Part shown: piece by piece, positions 12,091-24,831 of the stretch
Numbering within the stretch: position 1 is the stretch's first letter
Layout of the letters: each line of letters begins with the position of its first letter
Source: Hyperoplus lanceolatus
Taxonomy: Eukaryota > Chordata > Actinopteri > Uranoscopiformes > Ammodytidae
Direction: 5' to 3'
Length of the DNA stretch: 64,000 nt
NCBI GenBank assembly: GCA_026929865.2
Contig: CM049405.1
Coordinates: 18,345,001 to 18,409,000 of the forward strand
Position numbers and translations under genes: made by a program
Notes under the pieces: model-generated
Database searches by the model: none
Seen by the model: the letters and a program-made list of their open reading frames with translations, nothing else
What the model was told of the DNA's origin: nothing

Positions 12091-15000
12091 CTTACACACC
12101 TGAGTTCATCCCGCCTGCGTCGGATCAGCTCTTCGTCCAGCCTATGGATGCAGGTGCCTTCGCTTTTGATCTTCTCAAAATGTTTCTTCACCTCCTCCCT
12201 CCATTCTGACTGTAAAATGAATGGATCAGTTAAAATGCTGACAATCCACAACGCAGACACAGAAAAATCGCCAACAGATGGTTAAACCTCAGCACTGTGG
12301 ACTAAGAGGACAACATCTTCTAGAACAATAAATGCTGTCTAGGGTCTTGAGCACTTCACTCGTCGTAAATGCATCCTGTGCAAAGTGAAGTGAGGTTATT
12401 GTGTGTTGTGATTATAGTACCGACCTGAGACTTGAAGTAGGTCTCCTGAGGAGCTCCTAAGATATCAGCCGAGGCAATGTCGAGGTGTAGGAGGATCTGA
12501 CGAAACGAAGGCCTATTCCTGGGCTTGCCTTGCCTGGAATCAGGGGGGAAAGAAAATTGTGGACATTTGGGAAATCCTGTGTGTTGCATTGTTGGCATTT
12601 GTCTTTAACCTTTTAAACAGCAATAGTTGTGGTCGATAAAGATGCCATTAAACATAATGTATGATCCACACTTACCATGTTTGTTTCATGAGGATTTTGA
12701 AGCCATCTGGGCAAGTGGAGGGTACGGGCAGGTGGAGACTGTTGCTGCCAACTCCCCAAATGATGGCTGAAGAGTCCACGTCTTTGTAAGGAATCTCTCC
12801 AGTCAGAAGCTCCCACAACACAACTCCAAAAGACCTGAAAGACACAAGTAAACAGAGTCAGGTCTTACAACCGCAACATCTTTCCAATTAAGCAAACATC
12901 GGTCTCAAATTCAAGCATGCGGCATATAACCTCATTTTAAATGTACTTAAATATTATTTAATATTAATAGTAATATAGCACATTTTAAATTGTTTTCATT
13001 TTAGTACTCACCAGATGTCTACTTTTTCAGACACAGGCTCATTTCTAATCACTTCTGGGGCCATCCAGGCCACCGTACCCGCAAAGGACATCTTTGTACT
13101 TTTGTCGCTGAGTTCTTTGGATGTCCCAAAGTCAGAGATTTTCACATTGTCACTGCTGGTGACCAAAACACTAAAAACAGACACAAACACACATACTTGT
13201 TTGAATATTATATATATAAAATACAATAACCAATTTTATGTCAAAGCTTAGCCGAGAGGTGTCGTCAGACATGACATTATCAATGGACCGACGCAAAGTT
13301 TTTTCCTGTGACATTTCACTGGCTTTAAAAGAGGTTGAGTTTCTTTTCGCAGCATTTTCAATTTTCATGCCTATGAGACTTTTACAGAAGCACATTTCTG
13401 CATCTGAATCACCCCATTAGCAGAAAGAGACTGACCTTTCATGCTCATTCAGCCTGCTTTTTTTCTGCTGACTAATACAGTGTTTGGCAACGCTGCAGCA
13501 TTATGATATTGATTAGAGGAACAGGGCTACAGTGAGCAGGATACAGGATGAGCAGGCTACGACAGGACGCTGTGTCTTACTCTTATATTAAGGCTACTCG
13601 CTTTTTATGAATCCTGAGAGTGGCATTTGAGTAAATGTCAGAGTATTCAGAGTTAAAAGGCTGAATTGTTGTTACTGCTGTAGGGTAATACATCTTGAAC
13701 AAGGCTGCTGAGCTGTTTTCCTGAGCTTAATAAATGAGCTGCTGCATAACAAGAGAAATCCTTTTACTCTACTGTAGATCAAGAAGAAAACAATAATTTT
13801 GCCTCTTTACATACTGAAGAATTTTCATTTAACTGTATTGTAACTACATTAGGATCCCACGGTTTTCGGAGGTTAAATAAAGATTAATCATAAAATCTTA
13901 GTAGAAGCCAGTCTATAGATTACAAATCTACAAATCTTACAATTCCAGGAAAAGAGATAACTTACTTAGGGGACTTGAGGTCTCTGTGGATGATCTTGTG
14001 CAGGTGGAGGTAGTTCATTCCGCTGGCAATGCCTGTGGCCCAGTCCACCAGCAGCCTGGGGCTCACTTTCCTCCCTCCCCTCAACACCTCATACAGCTGG
14101 CCCTGGGCGCAGTACTCCATGATGATACAGTAACAAGGTGCCTGGGTGCAGACACCCCTAAGTTGGACAAAAACAATGACAATATCAGCGTTCAACCGTC
14201 TGAGAAAAACAAAACAGACATCATCGGGTAACATGCAAGGTCAAGTGGTAAAACAAAAGCCATAAATAAAAATTACTTCAGATTTTATTTTACAGAAGTA
14301 ATATTCAACTCTTCATTTAATAAACGCAACGTCAGGGATCTTTCCTTTCGACTTACTTGAAGCTGATGATATTTGGATGCTTGAGTTTTCGCAGGTGTTT
14401 AATGTCCGTCTCCTTCTGCTCGCGCACCTTCTTGATGGCTACTTCCTCATTGCGTAACTTGCCCAAGAAGACAGCTCCCTGCGCACCGCTGCCCAGCCAC
14501 TGCAACTCTGAAATCTCCTCAAATGGAACCTCCCACATGTCTGGAAACAAGTCAATTATATTTGGTTAAAATTACAGTCACAGCCTATTAGCTTAGCTTA
14601 GCACAAAAGAGTTGAAATAGGTGGAAACAGCAAGCCTGACAATGTCCAAAGGTAACAAAATCCACCAACCAGTACATATGCTGCTAAAAAATTCTAAAGT
14701 CATTATATGTGTGTAAAAAAGTCAATTTGCCATTTTCATAGGGGGTTATGGGGTAAATGGTTATGCGCAGTTACTTCCGGAAGTCTCCAAACTAGTGAAA
14801 TGAAAAAGGTTGAACTATTCCTTCAAAAGTGAAATTCTATCTTGATGAAAAACAACTAACAAAATAAATGTCATGTCATTTTAGTCTCCTATAACCATCA
14901 GAATGCAGGCTCTGAGAGATGAAGACAACAAACACACACACACGCAACATTGTTAACACTAGATATTTTTTTCTTTCAGGCAATTATAGGCAAAAGTCAA

Positions 15001-16032
15001 CCTAACGTGTACACAACTGCTGTAAATTATATTTAAACAGTGAGTCATATGCGTCCACCTCGTTAGGTGGGTTGAAACCAGCTTATCTCCAGCCCCTTCA
15101 TTGGACATTATCTGACCAACCACAACACCCTGCCCAGTTCTGTCTCACCTTGACTCGTATCCTGCACAGACAGGCCTGCAGCAAGGTGAGCCTACCTTCA
15201 CCATGACCTCAATTCAATCTGACAACTGCACAGCTTCCCCTACAGCATCAATACGGTGAAGCTAAGCGTGGCTAATTAATTACTCTTTATACTACATTAG
15301 GTGAAACAGGAGTGTAATCTTTGTTTTTTAGAGGCCTTAAAGGGACAGGCACAGCGTTACAGGTTACCAATATGATTCAATGCAGAAAGCCCCGAACTAA
15401 CCCTGCTGTTGTAGCTTGTATTCTGTGGAGTAGGTCTTCCCTATGATGTTCCAGACAGGCCGAAGACAGCCAAACAGCCCCTCTAAGAAGCCTCCTGACC
15501 CGGGCCCCACTCTGTGGAAGTGCAGCTTAATGTCATCGGGGTGATGGTGATGGTGATGGGGGTGACTCTGCCTCTCGTCTCCATCGTGCTCCATGGGACA
15601 GTCTCCTTCTCCGGTCTGCTCCTCCATCCCACTGCCACACTGGTCGCAGGAGGCCGGCGACACGGCATCCTCATGCTCCTGCAGCTGGAGCACGCTGTTG
15701 TCAAAATGGCCCCCTTCGCTCCGCATGGAGTCAACGCTCAACGCCACGTTTTGGGGAGTCGTGCCCCCGAGCAGCGAGTCATCGTCCTGGCCGGGCGTCT
15801 GCAGCAGCGTCGTCGGCACGGGAACCGCCAGGTGTGTGGGCGGAGCCAGGTCTGTGATGATCTGAGGAGGTAGGTTGGACGGAGGGCCCGGAGGCGGCTG
15901 AGGCTGGGAGCTGGGCGAGTTGGCCTTCTTCACACCGTCGCCGACCACTGTGTTCTTGAGCTCCTCCTTCAGTTTGCCCACCAGCAGACTGGGGCAAGTG
16001 GTCCAGGAGAGCACCTCGGGGGAGCTGCCCAT
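8749..16032 (-). CDS. map3k13: MAP3K13 / LZK mitogen-activated protein kinase kinase kinase, 13 coding exons
   Basis: Cytosolic serine/threonine MAP3K that activates MKK4/MKK7-JNK and p38 signalling in neurons (family knowledge). Coding exons in transcript order: 16032-15402, 14540-14357, 14157-13966, 13170-13012, 12834-12676, 12533-12425, 12209-12100, 11897-11781, 11671-11528, 11262-10512, 10416-10346, 9813-9522, 8844-8749. All junctions are GT-AG and keep frame, giving about 1,004 aa (human 966). The motif order is LZK-specific: an N-terminal [18 protein letters not shown] block, then kinase, zippers, an acidic [15 protein letters not shown] stretch and an [14 protein letters not shown] tail. 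LZK rather than DLK (map3k12) is chosen because the N-terminal block, [10 protein letters not shown] and CAVRRVKTQ match LZK. The start at 16032 has a strong context (ACC-ATG-G); an in-frame ATG at 16044 would add 4 residues. The earlier in-frame GTG at 16089 is not a credible start. Confidence 0.95.
9938..10203. mobile_element. MITE in a map3k13 intron
   Basis: The ends TTTCCACTGAGCAGTACCGT and, inverted, TTTTCACTGAGCAGGTACAG form imperfect terminal inverted repeats of roughly 28 bases around a 266-base element. It has no coding capacity. It lies between the exons 9522-9813 and 10346-10416. Confidence 0.65.
11528..12209 (-). other. map3k13: map3k13 dual leucine-zipper exons
   Basis: Three exons (12209-12100, 11897-11781, 11671-11528) encode about residues 478-601. 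They carry the charged helix [17 protein letters not shown], the [20 protein letters not shown] segment and the heptad-rich [19 protein letters not shown] helix, followed by a basic KLIKKKG stretch. In DLK/LZK kinases this region dimerises and activates the enzyme. A (TC)n microsatellite (12046-12086) sits only 14 bases downstream of the donor of the first of these exons. Confidence 0.9.
12046..12086. repeat. (TC)n microsatellite beside a map3k13 exon
   Basis: Pure TC repeat ending 14 bases from the exon 12100-12209. On the map3k13 strand it is a GA repeat just inside the intron after the donor. Confidence 0.95.
12425..14540 (-). other. map3k13: map3k13 kinase-domain exons
   Basis: These five exons encode the catalytic domain, about residues 216-460. 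In order I see the glycine loop GSGAQGAVF, the ATP lysine in EVAIKKV, the catalytic loop IHRDLKSPN, the Mg-binding DFG in [11 protein letters not shown], the activation segment [12 protein letters not shown] and the APE motif [10 protein letters not shown]. Every catalytic residue is present, so an active kinase is expected. The HRD and DFG motifs lie on separate exons (13966-14157 and 13012-13170), and the codon for N in SPN is split by an intron. Confidence 0.93.
14580..14828. repeat. Dispersed MITE-like repeat, copy 1 (map3k13 intron)
   Basis: It contains TTAGCTTAGCTTAGCAC, GGAAACAGCAAGCCTGACAA and ends TGAACTATTCCTTC. Related copies occur at 43675-43965 (same orientation) and 54195-54432 (opposite). 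The outer AAAGGAATAGTT-type ends are inverted relative to each other. Confidence 0.55.
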
Positions 16033-16117
16033 GGTGTCGTGCATGCACGCTGCTTCCCAGTGACGAGGAGTGTGGCGCGTTCCTAACACACTGGCTTGTC
16101 TGGATGCTGGAAATCAC
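16033..16117 (-). other. map3k13: map3k13 5' UTR part of the first coding exon
   Basis: Upstream of the chosen ATG the exon runs back to an acceptor (ccccgttgtgcag) at 16118. Transcription must therefore start further upstream and splice in. There is no in-frame ATG in this leader apart from the one at 16044. Confidence 0.6.
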
Positions 16118-19100
16118 CTGCACAACGGGGAGATGGACACAGAAAAATAAAGACAGGCAGGTCAGATCAATGATGAAGTACTGTGGGGGAAAAAGTTCAG
16201 ATTCTATTCTAAAAACAGGAGGATTGTAGACACAACATAAACAAGGTGGCTCTATTACTACTACAAAGAGACATGAAATCCTCTCAGTTCCTATTATAGA
16301 ATTGGAATTGAGAGAGCTAACATGAAGGCTGGTGGACATAATCAGCTTTAAATCGCTGCATAAGAGACAGATTTGCTGAATGAAAGAGAAATAGTGTCCT
16401 TCCGGGAAATGTTTTCAGTTGGACAAAACCAATCACACACACATGCAAACACACTCCCACATGCACATACATGCACCCACACACAAGTAACAGTATAGCA
16501 GGGATTTAAAGTCTTGCTGTGAGTTAGGACTGCTAAAACATCTGTCACACACATAGCTTTCTTCTTCTCTTAATCACCAAGAGAACATCTATATCTCAAT
16601 CTGCCTATTATTGTAACACGTGGAACATGGAAGGGACACAATGTTCTATGTTTACAAACCAATATTTTATAACAGGATTGTCATGCAGATTAATTTCTCA
16701 AAAAAATAATTGAGAAACTGTTTATGGAGGTTAAGCAGTGGGAGTGTTTAGCGATAGAACATCGTAAACACAGATGTTAAGAGGATAGCAACATCTGTAA
16801 CACCTTTTTATTTGATATGACCTTAAAGTATATATTACCCAAACCTAGTTGTCAACACTGTCTACCTACCAACCTAGCCAAAAAGGCAATAATAATAATA
16901 GTTATAAGAATATCTCCAGCCTAATCCTTTAAGTGCTGCCTCACATATCATTTGAATGTTTGCTTGGATACAACTTCTTTAGCTAGTCATTGTTACTCTA
17001 TTTGTATCAAAAATCATGTGCTTTACATTTTAACCAAAAACACTATTATTTATAATATATCATACAGTTGTAGATGTAATGTAGAAAACTGCTCAACTGT
17101 GCAAACTGTTTCTAACAAACTTGCTCTATGTAGATAGAAGGTGGATTCAGCGATTCTGGAGAATACTTGTTTTTTAAAATCACATTTTGTCAAAATCAGT
17201 TAATATCCCTTCACAATCTGTTAACTGTCCGTATTGTGCTTGCACTGAAAGAAAATCTGGTGTTACAACACAACCAAGGCTCTGTAAAACGGTAGGTAAA
17301 CAAATAGGCCCACCGTAGCTAGCAACATGCCCATTTTAACATGCCACTTCAAAACTACCATGGGGAGTTGCCAAAGTCAGAATTTCAAATCAAATCCTAC
17401 TCATTTGTTGCGACTGTAACACAAGAAACAGATGGACATTCATCCAGTCTGACTGTGCTCGCTTACCAATCTTGGCAAAAAGCACCACAAGCAGTAAATC
17501 AATTGCTGTGTAAATTACACTTTTGATCCAACCCCACCCCTTTATGCCCACAAGGACATGGCCTTAGAAATCCAATCTGTTTTGAGGGGGGCAGTAGAAG
17601 ATAGAGGGTGAGGGAGATAGTGAGAGGCCGTACAGTGTGTACAGTCAGGAACAGCAGATCAAAGTCCAGTAGGGAGGAGACAGGGCAGTGAGCCGGCTCT
17701 GTGTTACGTGGAAGTTTCCTGAAGGCAGCCACAAAGTCCAACCCAAACACACTTTATGTTTATGTTGCCCGCTGAGGGGAACACTGTCATAAATGCACAA
17801 CATATTCCTGCTGGCATAGGTCAACGTACAGCTAGTCCCACACAACCAGACCAAACTACAAGCCAGCAAAGGAAAGCTAGGATCTTTCAAAACACAGATA
17901 CATTTGCTGACGAAATGGCACAAAGCTATGACACAGAGCCCCAAACGTTAATGTGTGTTACAGTATATGGCATTTTTCCGACTGGATGCTTGACAACAGA
18001 ACAAAGAACAGTAAAGATGGTGAAGGACGTGCATTAAAAGTTCCTAACGTGATTCAAAGTCGATAGATGCTCATGACATGATATGCCAGTCCCAGTCCGT
18101 TGGTCCAGGCAGTTGCTGCTTACATGTTTGTTCTAATGCATGTACAGTATCTGTGTGTATCTACAGGGGGGAGGGGGGTAACCTGAGCGCTGTGAGAGTG
18201 TAGAGGCTGCCAGAAACTCATCTATAATGCAGGCCTGTATCGAAGCAGGTTGCTGAGAGTGCAGGGGGAAGGAGAGAACGCTCTCTCAGGTATCCAATAA
18301 ATCCATCCCTTCCACAGCAGAGACAATTGAGCTGTTTTCGAGTAGAGGCTACGTACTGTAATTCCACCCCACGGGCGATTCTCAAGAGCTGGGCTTCTGA
18401 CGTTGGCTGCAGTGGGCGGATGTGGTCGGCCGGACAGGAGCACGCAAGTTAAGACACAAGCCAGTAACACAGTAACCCCTACAAACTGGACTGAAGCCGC
18501 ACCATTAGCTTGCTTAAGTAATGACTAGGAGCACAGTCTGACAGAAAATCTGATTGATCTGACACTAGAAATAGGAAACGGACATCTTGCTCGCTCTTAA
18601 TCTGTAATGGAAGATCTCCACGGGCATAGAATCCCATGAAGAATGTCTGGGCCTCATCGAGAAGGGCCCAGGGTTTCATTAACAGTCATTTATTCACATG
18701 ACTTTCCGATAGCGACTGGGCAAGAGGACACACTGATCGTCCCTCTGATGTTAAAACTAAAATGAGAGTTAAACGTTTGGATAGAGTATTGCTTTAAGGA
18801 AACAATGTAAATGCTCAGGAGAATGGATCAAATGAAGAAAGACAGCGGGAGAGAGAGCTAGGAGATAGAGAGAGAGAGAGAGAGAGAGAGAAATGATCAG
18901 GGGCTGATCCTTTAATCCCTCTGCAGGGCTCTAGAAACAAGCTTGTACAAACACAGACCTTATTCAGACCTCCCCCTTCATATATCCTCCACATGCTTCC
19001 TTTTGCATTTGTTTCTTTGTTCTTGGCACAACACATCATGGTACAACAAATCTTTACAGTATGTACACACTGATAGATTTGAAGCAAGTAATGGCAGAGA

Positions 19101-19124
19101 AAGACCTTGGTTACTGTACCATCC

Positions 19125-19126
<2 letters not shown>

Positions 19127-19195
<69 letters not shown>

Positions 19196-19246
19196 ACAGC
19201 AGCTGGAGGTGCAGTGGGTTCAGGTTCAGAGAACACATGTGGACGG

Positions 19247-19314
<68 letters not shown>
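19127..19314. repeat. (TG)n - spacer - (CA)n inverted microsatellite pair
   Basis: A 67-base TG tract (19127-19193) and a 64-base CA tract (19251-19314) are separated by 57 bases. They are complementary, so they could pair as a hairpin. Confidence 0.97.
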
Positions 19315-19316
<2 letters not shown>

Positions 19317-20266
19317 CCCGGGGCGTGTCTGACGATGTCCAATAATCCTAGCAATCCACTGGGGAAGGGAGTTTTTCTGTGCCCACTCAGCAAATACCAA
19401 TAGGGCTGTTCAGATTGTGTTTCAGCATTCTGTATGCTCACAGAAAGCAGCTGGACCTTCAGCATTTAATATAACAGCAGACGGACCTTTAACATATCCG
19501 GAGTGTACTTTGCATTCATGCATACATTCACACACCCACACAGCAGCAGCAGCAGTGTCATCTGTGGCTCCATCCCTCTGCTCCTCATTAAGGGAAGCCC
19601 TGCTGGGCCCCATAGGGGGAACCCCCCTTTAGGTGACAGCTGCGCCACCAACAAAGAACCAATTTAGCCCTTATCCCACCTCATCATTCACACGTTACCA
19701 TGTCAACACAGCATCCATCCTGACCTTCCGCTACCAGTCACACTCACTCTAATCCAGCACTCACGTCTAGAGAGGCCACAAAGCCTGGAGGTTGCTCTTA
19801 TATCCCATGTGCCTGAATGTGAGATTGCATTGCCTTTTTTTGAACAACAAAAGTACATTATAGCAAAGGAAGAAGGGTACAAATCGCACACAGTTAACAA
19901 CACATGTCCAGTCGATTTACAGAGATGTTACATATAGACAGGGGTCAAACCGTTTCATAGCTACTGTCCTGTTCAAGCAGGTCTGCTCCATCAGGATCGT
20001 CCTAGAGAACTCATTGCTGGAGGGAGGGATACATTCCTGCTATACCAGACTCTTGAAACAAATGGTGCACACACAGAAAATAAATAGACGGTGAGAGCCA
20101 TGCTCGTCCCCACTTCACATCTGAAGTCACAGAAAAAAAGGAAAAGAGCCTGAACAAATACAAGAGTCTCTTATCATCAGTAGCTCAGAAGTGTCCCGGG
20201 ACTGAACTACACATGTGACTATTTGTTATTCAAGGGTCAAAGTAGCGCAGCTGAACTCTGGTATCT

Positions 20267-20267
20267 A

Positions 20268-20340
<73 letters not shown>
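20267..20340. repeat. (AAT)n microsatellite
   Basis: About 24 uninterrupted AAT units in the large map3k13 intron. Confidence 0.97.
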
Positions 20341-20341
<1 letters not shown>

Positions 20342-21431
20342 ATTTTATTTATGATGCAGTTTATATTCAAGAATCTCAAAGTGCTTAAAAAGGGGGAACC
20401 TCAAAGAAAGTTTAGCTAAATGCTCTTTTAAAGAGATCTGTTTTGAGGTTCCCCTGTGCACGTTTCTCTAGTCAATTGCAGACTATGGATGGACTTCCAT
20501 GGCCAGCCTCTCTCGTAACTAATGCGGACAGAATTATAACATTTATAAATATGAACATCTAATAAAGAGACCTCGGAGATATGACTATGCTGGCAGAGTC
20601 AGGATGTGGGCCGAGGAGGTCTCAATCAGCTTTCCCTCGCTATCATGGCTGTGAGTCCTGCCAGAGGGTGGATTGGACAGCCTGCTGGTGTGGGCACAGA
20701 GGCGGAAGGGAGAATAAACTGAATCTGGCAGTGTGATCAGTCATCTGCTGTCACATGGCTGACATCTCTCTTTCTCCCTTTGTCTGATTCCCTCTGGTGA
20801 GCCACCTGGGCTGTCTTAAATACCTAGCGGTGGCAGCAGCGCTTTGACTGCGCAGAAAGGAATGTAGTCAAAGCTGCTCCCCCTAAAGCCACAGGGAAAG
20901 TGCCAGGAAGGATCATCGGTAGTATGCCTGGTTTGTTGTGAATGCTGGATTTCTCAGGTCAAGTGGATTTAAGGAAAACTGCTACATTGAGTTGACTGGT
21001 AGGAGGATGAAAGAGCGTGTGAAAAAAGTAACAAAGCTATACTTCAGCGTCCTCTCCTGAAGTTCCAAATATGATTAAATAATGTGTGGTTTCTAGGGCT
21101 GTGATAAAAAAATCCATAAGGCAATATTTATTAGCGTGATACTCATATCCTTTCGCCAAGTCCGAAAACTCCATATTTTGAAGGAAAGCAATTACGTTCC
21201 AAAGGGGTTGTGAACAACAACCTCCGCTCCTGTAGATGTAGCAGTGTCAGAGTGAAAGCTGGAAGGAGTATGGCCAACACGGAGGACAAAATTAGAGCGG
21301 CAATTCCCGAATACGAAGCAAAATATCGCAATATATCGCAATATGCATCGTTACGCAATGAATTGCGATAAATCATGACCCATGTATCGTGATGTATATC
21401 GTAACCTAAAGTCCTTGCCAATACTTCTCTA

Positions 21432-21745
21432 GTGAGCGACTGTGGCTCAGGTGGTTAAGTGGGTTGGCCAACGATACAAGGGTTGGCGGTTCGATCCCCG
21501 CCCGGCCACCTGTGTCATGGTTGTTGTGTCCTTGAGCAAGACACTTCACCCACCTTCACCGTGCCTTGTGTGAATGTGTATGATTGCTGTGTGTTTGAGG
21601 TGGTGGTCGGAGGGGCCGATGGCGCGGAATGGCAGCCGCGCAAGTTTACCACCACCGGTATGACTGTGTGTGAACGAATGGAACCTGGATCCCTGTAAAG
21701 CGCTTTGAGTGCCTTGAAGAGCGCTATATAAATCCAATCCATTAT
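21432..21745 (+). repeat. tRNA-derived SINE with LINE-like 3' tail (family B)
   Basis: Head: A box TGGCTCAGGTGG and perfect B box GGTTCGATCC. Body: GTCCTTGAGCAAGACACTTC, widespread in fish SINEs. Tail: AAAGCGCTTTGAGTGCC and GCGCTATATAAATCCAATCC, the L2/UnaL2-type end that lets a LINE reverse transcriptase mobilise it. It lies in the large map3k13 intron. Confidence 0.85.
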
Positions 21746-22473
21746 AGAGGTTTCCCAGTTTGCCAGCAAGTTCAAACAGTCACTTGCATCTAGAGGACAC
21801 CACTAACTCACATACGATATGAATCATTAGCACTCCAAACACATACACATAACTTGTGCCTCAAATAGCCTCAGCCGGTACCAGCCAGAATTGGAGAAAA
21901 CAAATAACTGAAGAAAAGAGTGTGCGCCATCAACACGTCACACACTATCCCTCCAGCTTCCTTCTCCCAGCCTCTCAGTGAGGCTTCAGCCAACACCGCT
22001 ACGGGACACACATCCTCCTAAAAGCTGCAACTAGCACGCATATACTCTGCTCTGAAAAACCAAACATTGGTCTTTGTTCCCAGCGATGCTGAAAACGATA
22101 AAGCTTTACAGCCAACCAGATTCATCTGGATAGATGACGAATGCAAACAGACAGAAGAGGATGATGGGGCCAAGGAGACAGGAAAAAGAATGGCTTGCAG
22201 GAAGAAAAGCAATAATATGGAGAGGGTTACAAGAGAGGAAGAAAGGGGAGGAAAATTTTGCGGCTGCAAAAAGAAAAGAGGTAGAGCAGAGAAAAATTAA
22301 TGTGAGACAGAAAGGAGAAAAACAAACTGCTTTTCTGCTTCTGCTGCTTACAGCGTGATACTGTACCGACCACGCTCCATTGGGAAAGTCTCCCAGAGCG
22401 ACAACAAAGGACACAAGAGGAGCCGGCTCCATGTGAACTGGGCCTGTCTGCCCTGCACGGCCAGGAGACAGAA

Positions 22474-22481
<8 letters not shown>

Positions 22482-22525
<44 letters not shown>

Positions 22526-22552
22526 ACGCACACGCACACGCACACGCACACG
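22482..22552. repeat. (CA)n plus (CACACG)n microsatellite
   Basis: A CA tract grades into CACACG hexamers. Confidence 0.93.
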
Positions 22553-23147
22553 TACACTCTCTCACACACACATACACTCTACAGCACTGCACACCAGAGC
22601 AGCTGCTGCCACAACAATCCCCCTTGTGCTCTTTTAATAGGGACGGCCTGCCTGGTCCGCCAACAACAAGGGCCAAGGAGAAAGACAGACACACAAAAAG
22701 TGACACAACACACAAACGCATATTGAAGGAGACTGGCTGCTGCTGACACCATTTTTTACGGCTGTAATATTAAAATACACAAAGTTAAAGAGATATTTCT
22801 GAGTGAGTTTAACAAGATAAAATGGGCGTTGCACTACATGCGGACTCTGCCACAGCGAAAAAGCCAAGAAATCAATACACATAAGTGCTTCTATTACTGA
22901 ATCTTCCGGCTTCATGCTATCCCTGCTTGCAACATGCAATATCAAATTCAGGACCCCAAGGATTCAGACACTCTAGAAAAAAAAATCCAAGTGGCAAACT
23001 CCTTATGAATATGAATATGCAGCCAATATATAAAATGCTCTGTGGAGAATGGATAGATGGATGGAGCCGTCTTCCTTCCTCTACTTTCCTCTAAAGCCCA
23101 AATGCCGGCTACTCATCCAGTAAACACGCTTAGTAGCAGAGGACGTA

Positions 23148-23199
<52 letters not shown>

Positions 23200-23701
23200 C
23201 TTGCAGAGTGAATAAGAGATGAATGAAGATGCCAAAAGTCTGGGAGAAAAGTGGAAACAATGCAAAGTTGGCTGGGGGACATGGACAAAGAGAATGGCAC
23301 CACTAACCAAGAAAAAAATCAAACATAAAAGAAAAGAGAAAGTGGTTTATGTATGTATATGCACATGCACATGCTGAAAGGACATTGATGGCTACACAAT
23401 AGATGTCCCAGAAACAGGTCTGTCATCTCTGACCAACAGCTTTACAGTGCCTCAGAATGTCATTTGGCTGCTATACGTCAGGAGTCGGAGGGCGGGTTGT
23501 GTTGGTCTATACAGTTACCTACATCTAAACCTGTCCTTCAGGGCAACAGAGAAGCACTGCATCAAAAAAAAACAGCAGCAGCACCACCGCTGAGCTTAAA
23601 ATAGCTCCTGCACGCATCAACGCACGAGCGCTCGTCGACACACTCCTGCAGCACTGCTCCTGAACAAACACTGACGGCTGATTCAGGTTAAAAAACAGCA
23701 T

Positions 23702-23703
<2 letters not shown>

Positions 23704-23787
<84 letters not shown>

Positions 23788-23796
23788 ACACACACA
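23704..23796. repeat. (CA)n microsatellite
   Basis: Long CA tract with one CT interruption near 23781; a shorter CA tract lies at 23150-23186. Confidence 0.95.
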
Positions 23797-24831
23797 AACA
23801 AACACACACATACACTGAAAGTAAACACCATAGATAAATATACAAGAAGAAGACAAGAGGTGCCTCCACTTTACACAGCTTCATTCAGATCGTCTACAAA
23901 AGGCACAGCATCAGCAGATTACTCACAGCAGACAGAGCTCAGATTCATGGTCCTCTCTCTCAGCTCTGAGGCAAGGGGGGGGTGTGGAGAGAGAAAAAAA
24001 TATCTACACGAAAAAGCTGGGGGAGAGAGGCCGAAACCGATGGTCTGGATGGAGGGAAACAGCCAGAAAAGCAGAAGGAGAGAGAGAGAGGCTGGAGGAT
24101 GACAGACATTCCTCTGACTCCCGCTGCACCTGGGCCGTGAGTGGGTGGCCCCGGTAGCGTCACCGGGGTCGCTGAAAAAGCTGCTCACGTCACACTTTTT
24201 CATGAATGGAGCCATCTGACGCAGAGAGCAAGGAGGGAGAGGGTGGAGTCTCCTGAGCAGACTCACATAGGAGGAGCAAATAGAGAGAGATGAAGAGGAG
24301 AGGATGGGGGTGGTAGGGTAGGAGGGGGGAGTATTTCAAAGCAGCACCAGCTGGGAACAGCAGGTTAGGCTGCGGTGGCGTCTCTGTAAGTAGGACAGAG
24401 CGCTTCTGCACATAAGAGAAAATCCCTTTGTACAGAATCAGTAATCGGTTGTCTCCATGCCAAGTGTATAAACAATCCAACATACGAGTGACTGCACACA
24501 CTGGATCCTGCGATCCGTTTCTGTCAACAAAGAAAAATGTAATGTGTATATAATGTCAGAAAATAACATAAAAAATGATTGGGACAGTTATCGCTTTGTT
24601 TCTCCAACCAAACGTCTAAAACCCAAGATATTCAGTTTCCTATGATAAAAGACCCTATGAAAAATCACCAAAGAGGAGGAGAGACCCTGCCCGGAGGAAG
24701 CCCGGGGCCCCCGTCTGGAGCCAGGCCCAGAAAGGGGGCCCGCCTGCGAGCGTCTGGTGGCCGGGTCTGCCACGGGGCCCGGCCGGGCACAGCCCGAAGA
24801 AGCTACGTGGCACCAACCCCCTCTATGACCG

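Larger units (their letters stand above)
16118..24651. other. Large map3k13 intron, first part: no genes
   Basis: It contains only simple repeats and a family B SINE (21432-21745). The ORFs are short and unsupported on both strands, and those over CA/TG tracts are artefacts. Confidence 0.6.

Noticed and set aside
8749..16032. Assignment as map3k12 (DLK) instead of map3k13
   Set aside because: The kinase domain alone cannot separate them, but the [14 protein letters not shown] N-terminal block and the [16 protein letters not shown]-terminal region are LZK features.
16033..16089. Extension of map3k13 to an upstream start at 16089
   Set aside because: The codon is GTG, not ATG. The ATGs at 16032 and 16044 lie downstream, and the former has a strong context.
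18943..19465. Several overlapping CV/HT-repeat frames on both strands
   Set aside because: They arise from the TG and CA microsatellites; the same applies at 706-1096, 22348-22726, 23525-23884, 32087-32566, 39446-39691 and 47875-48318.
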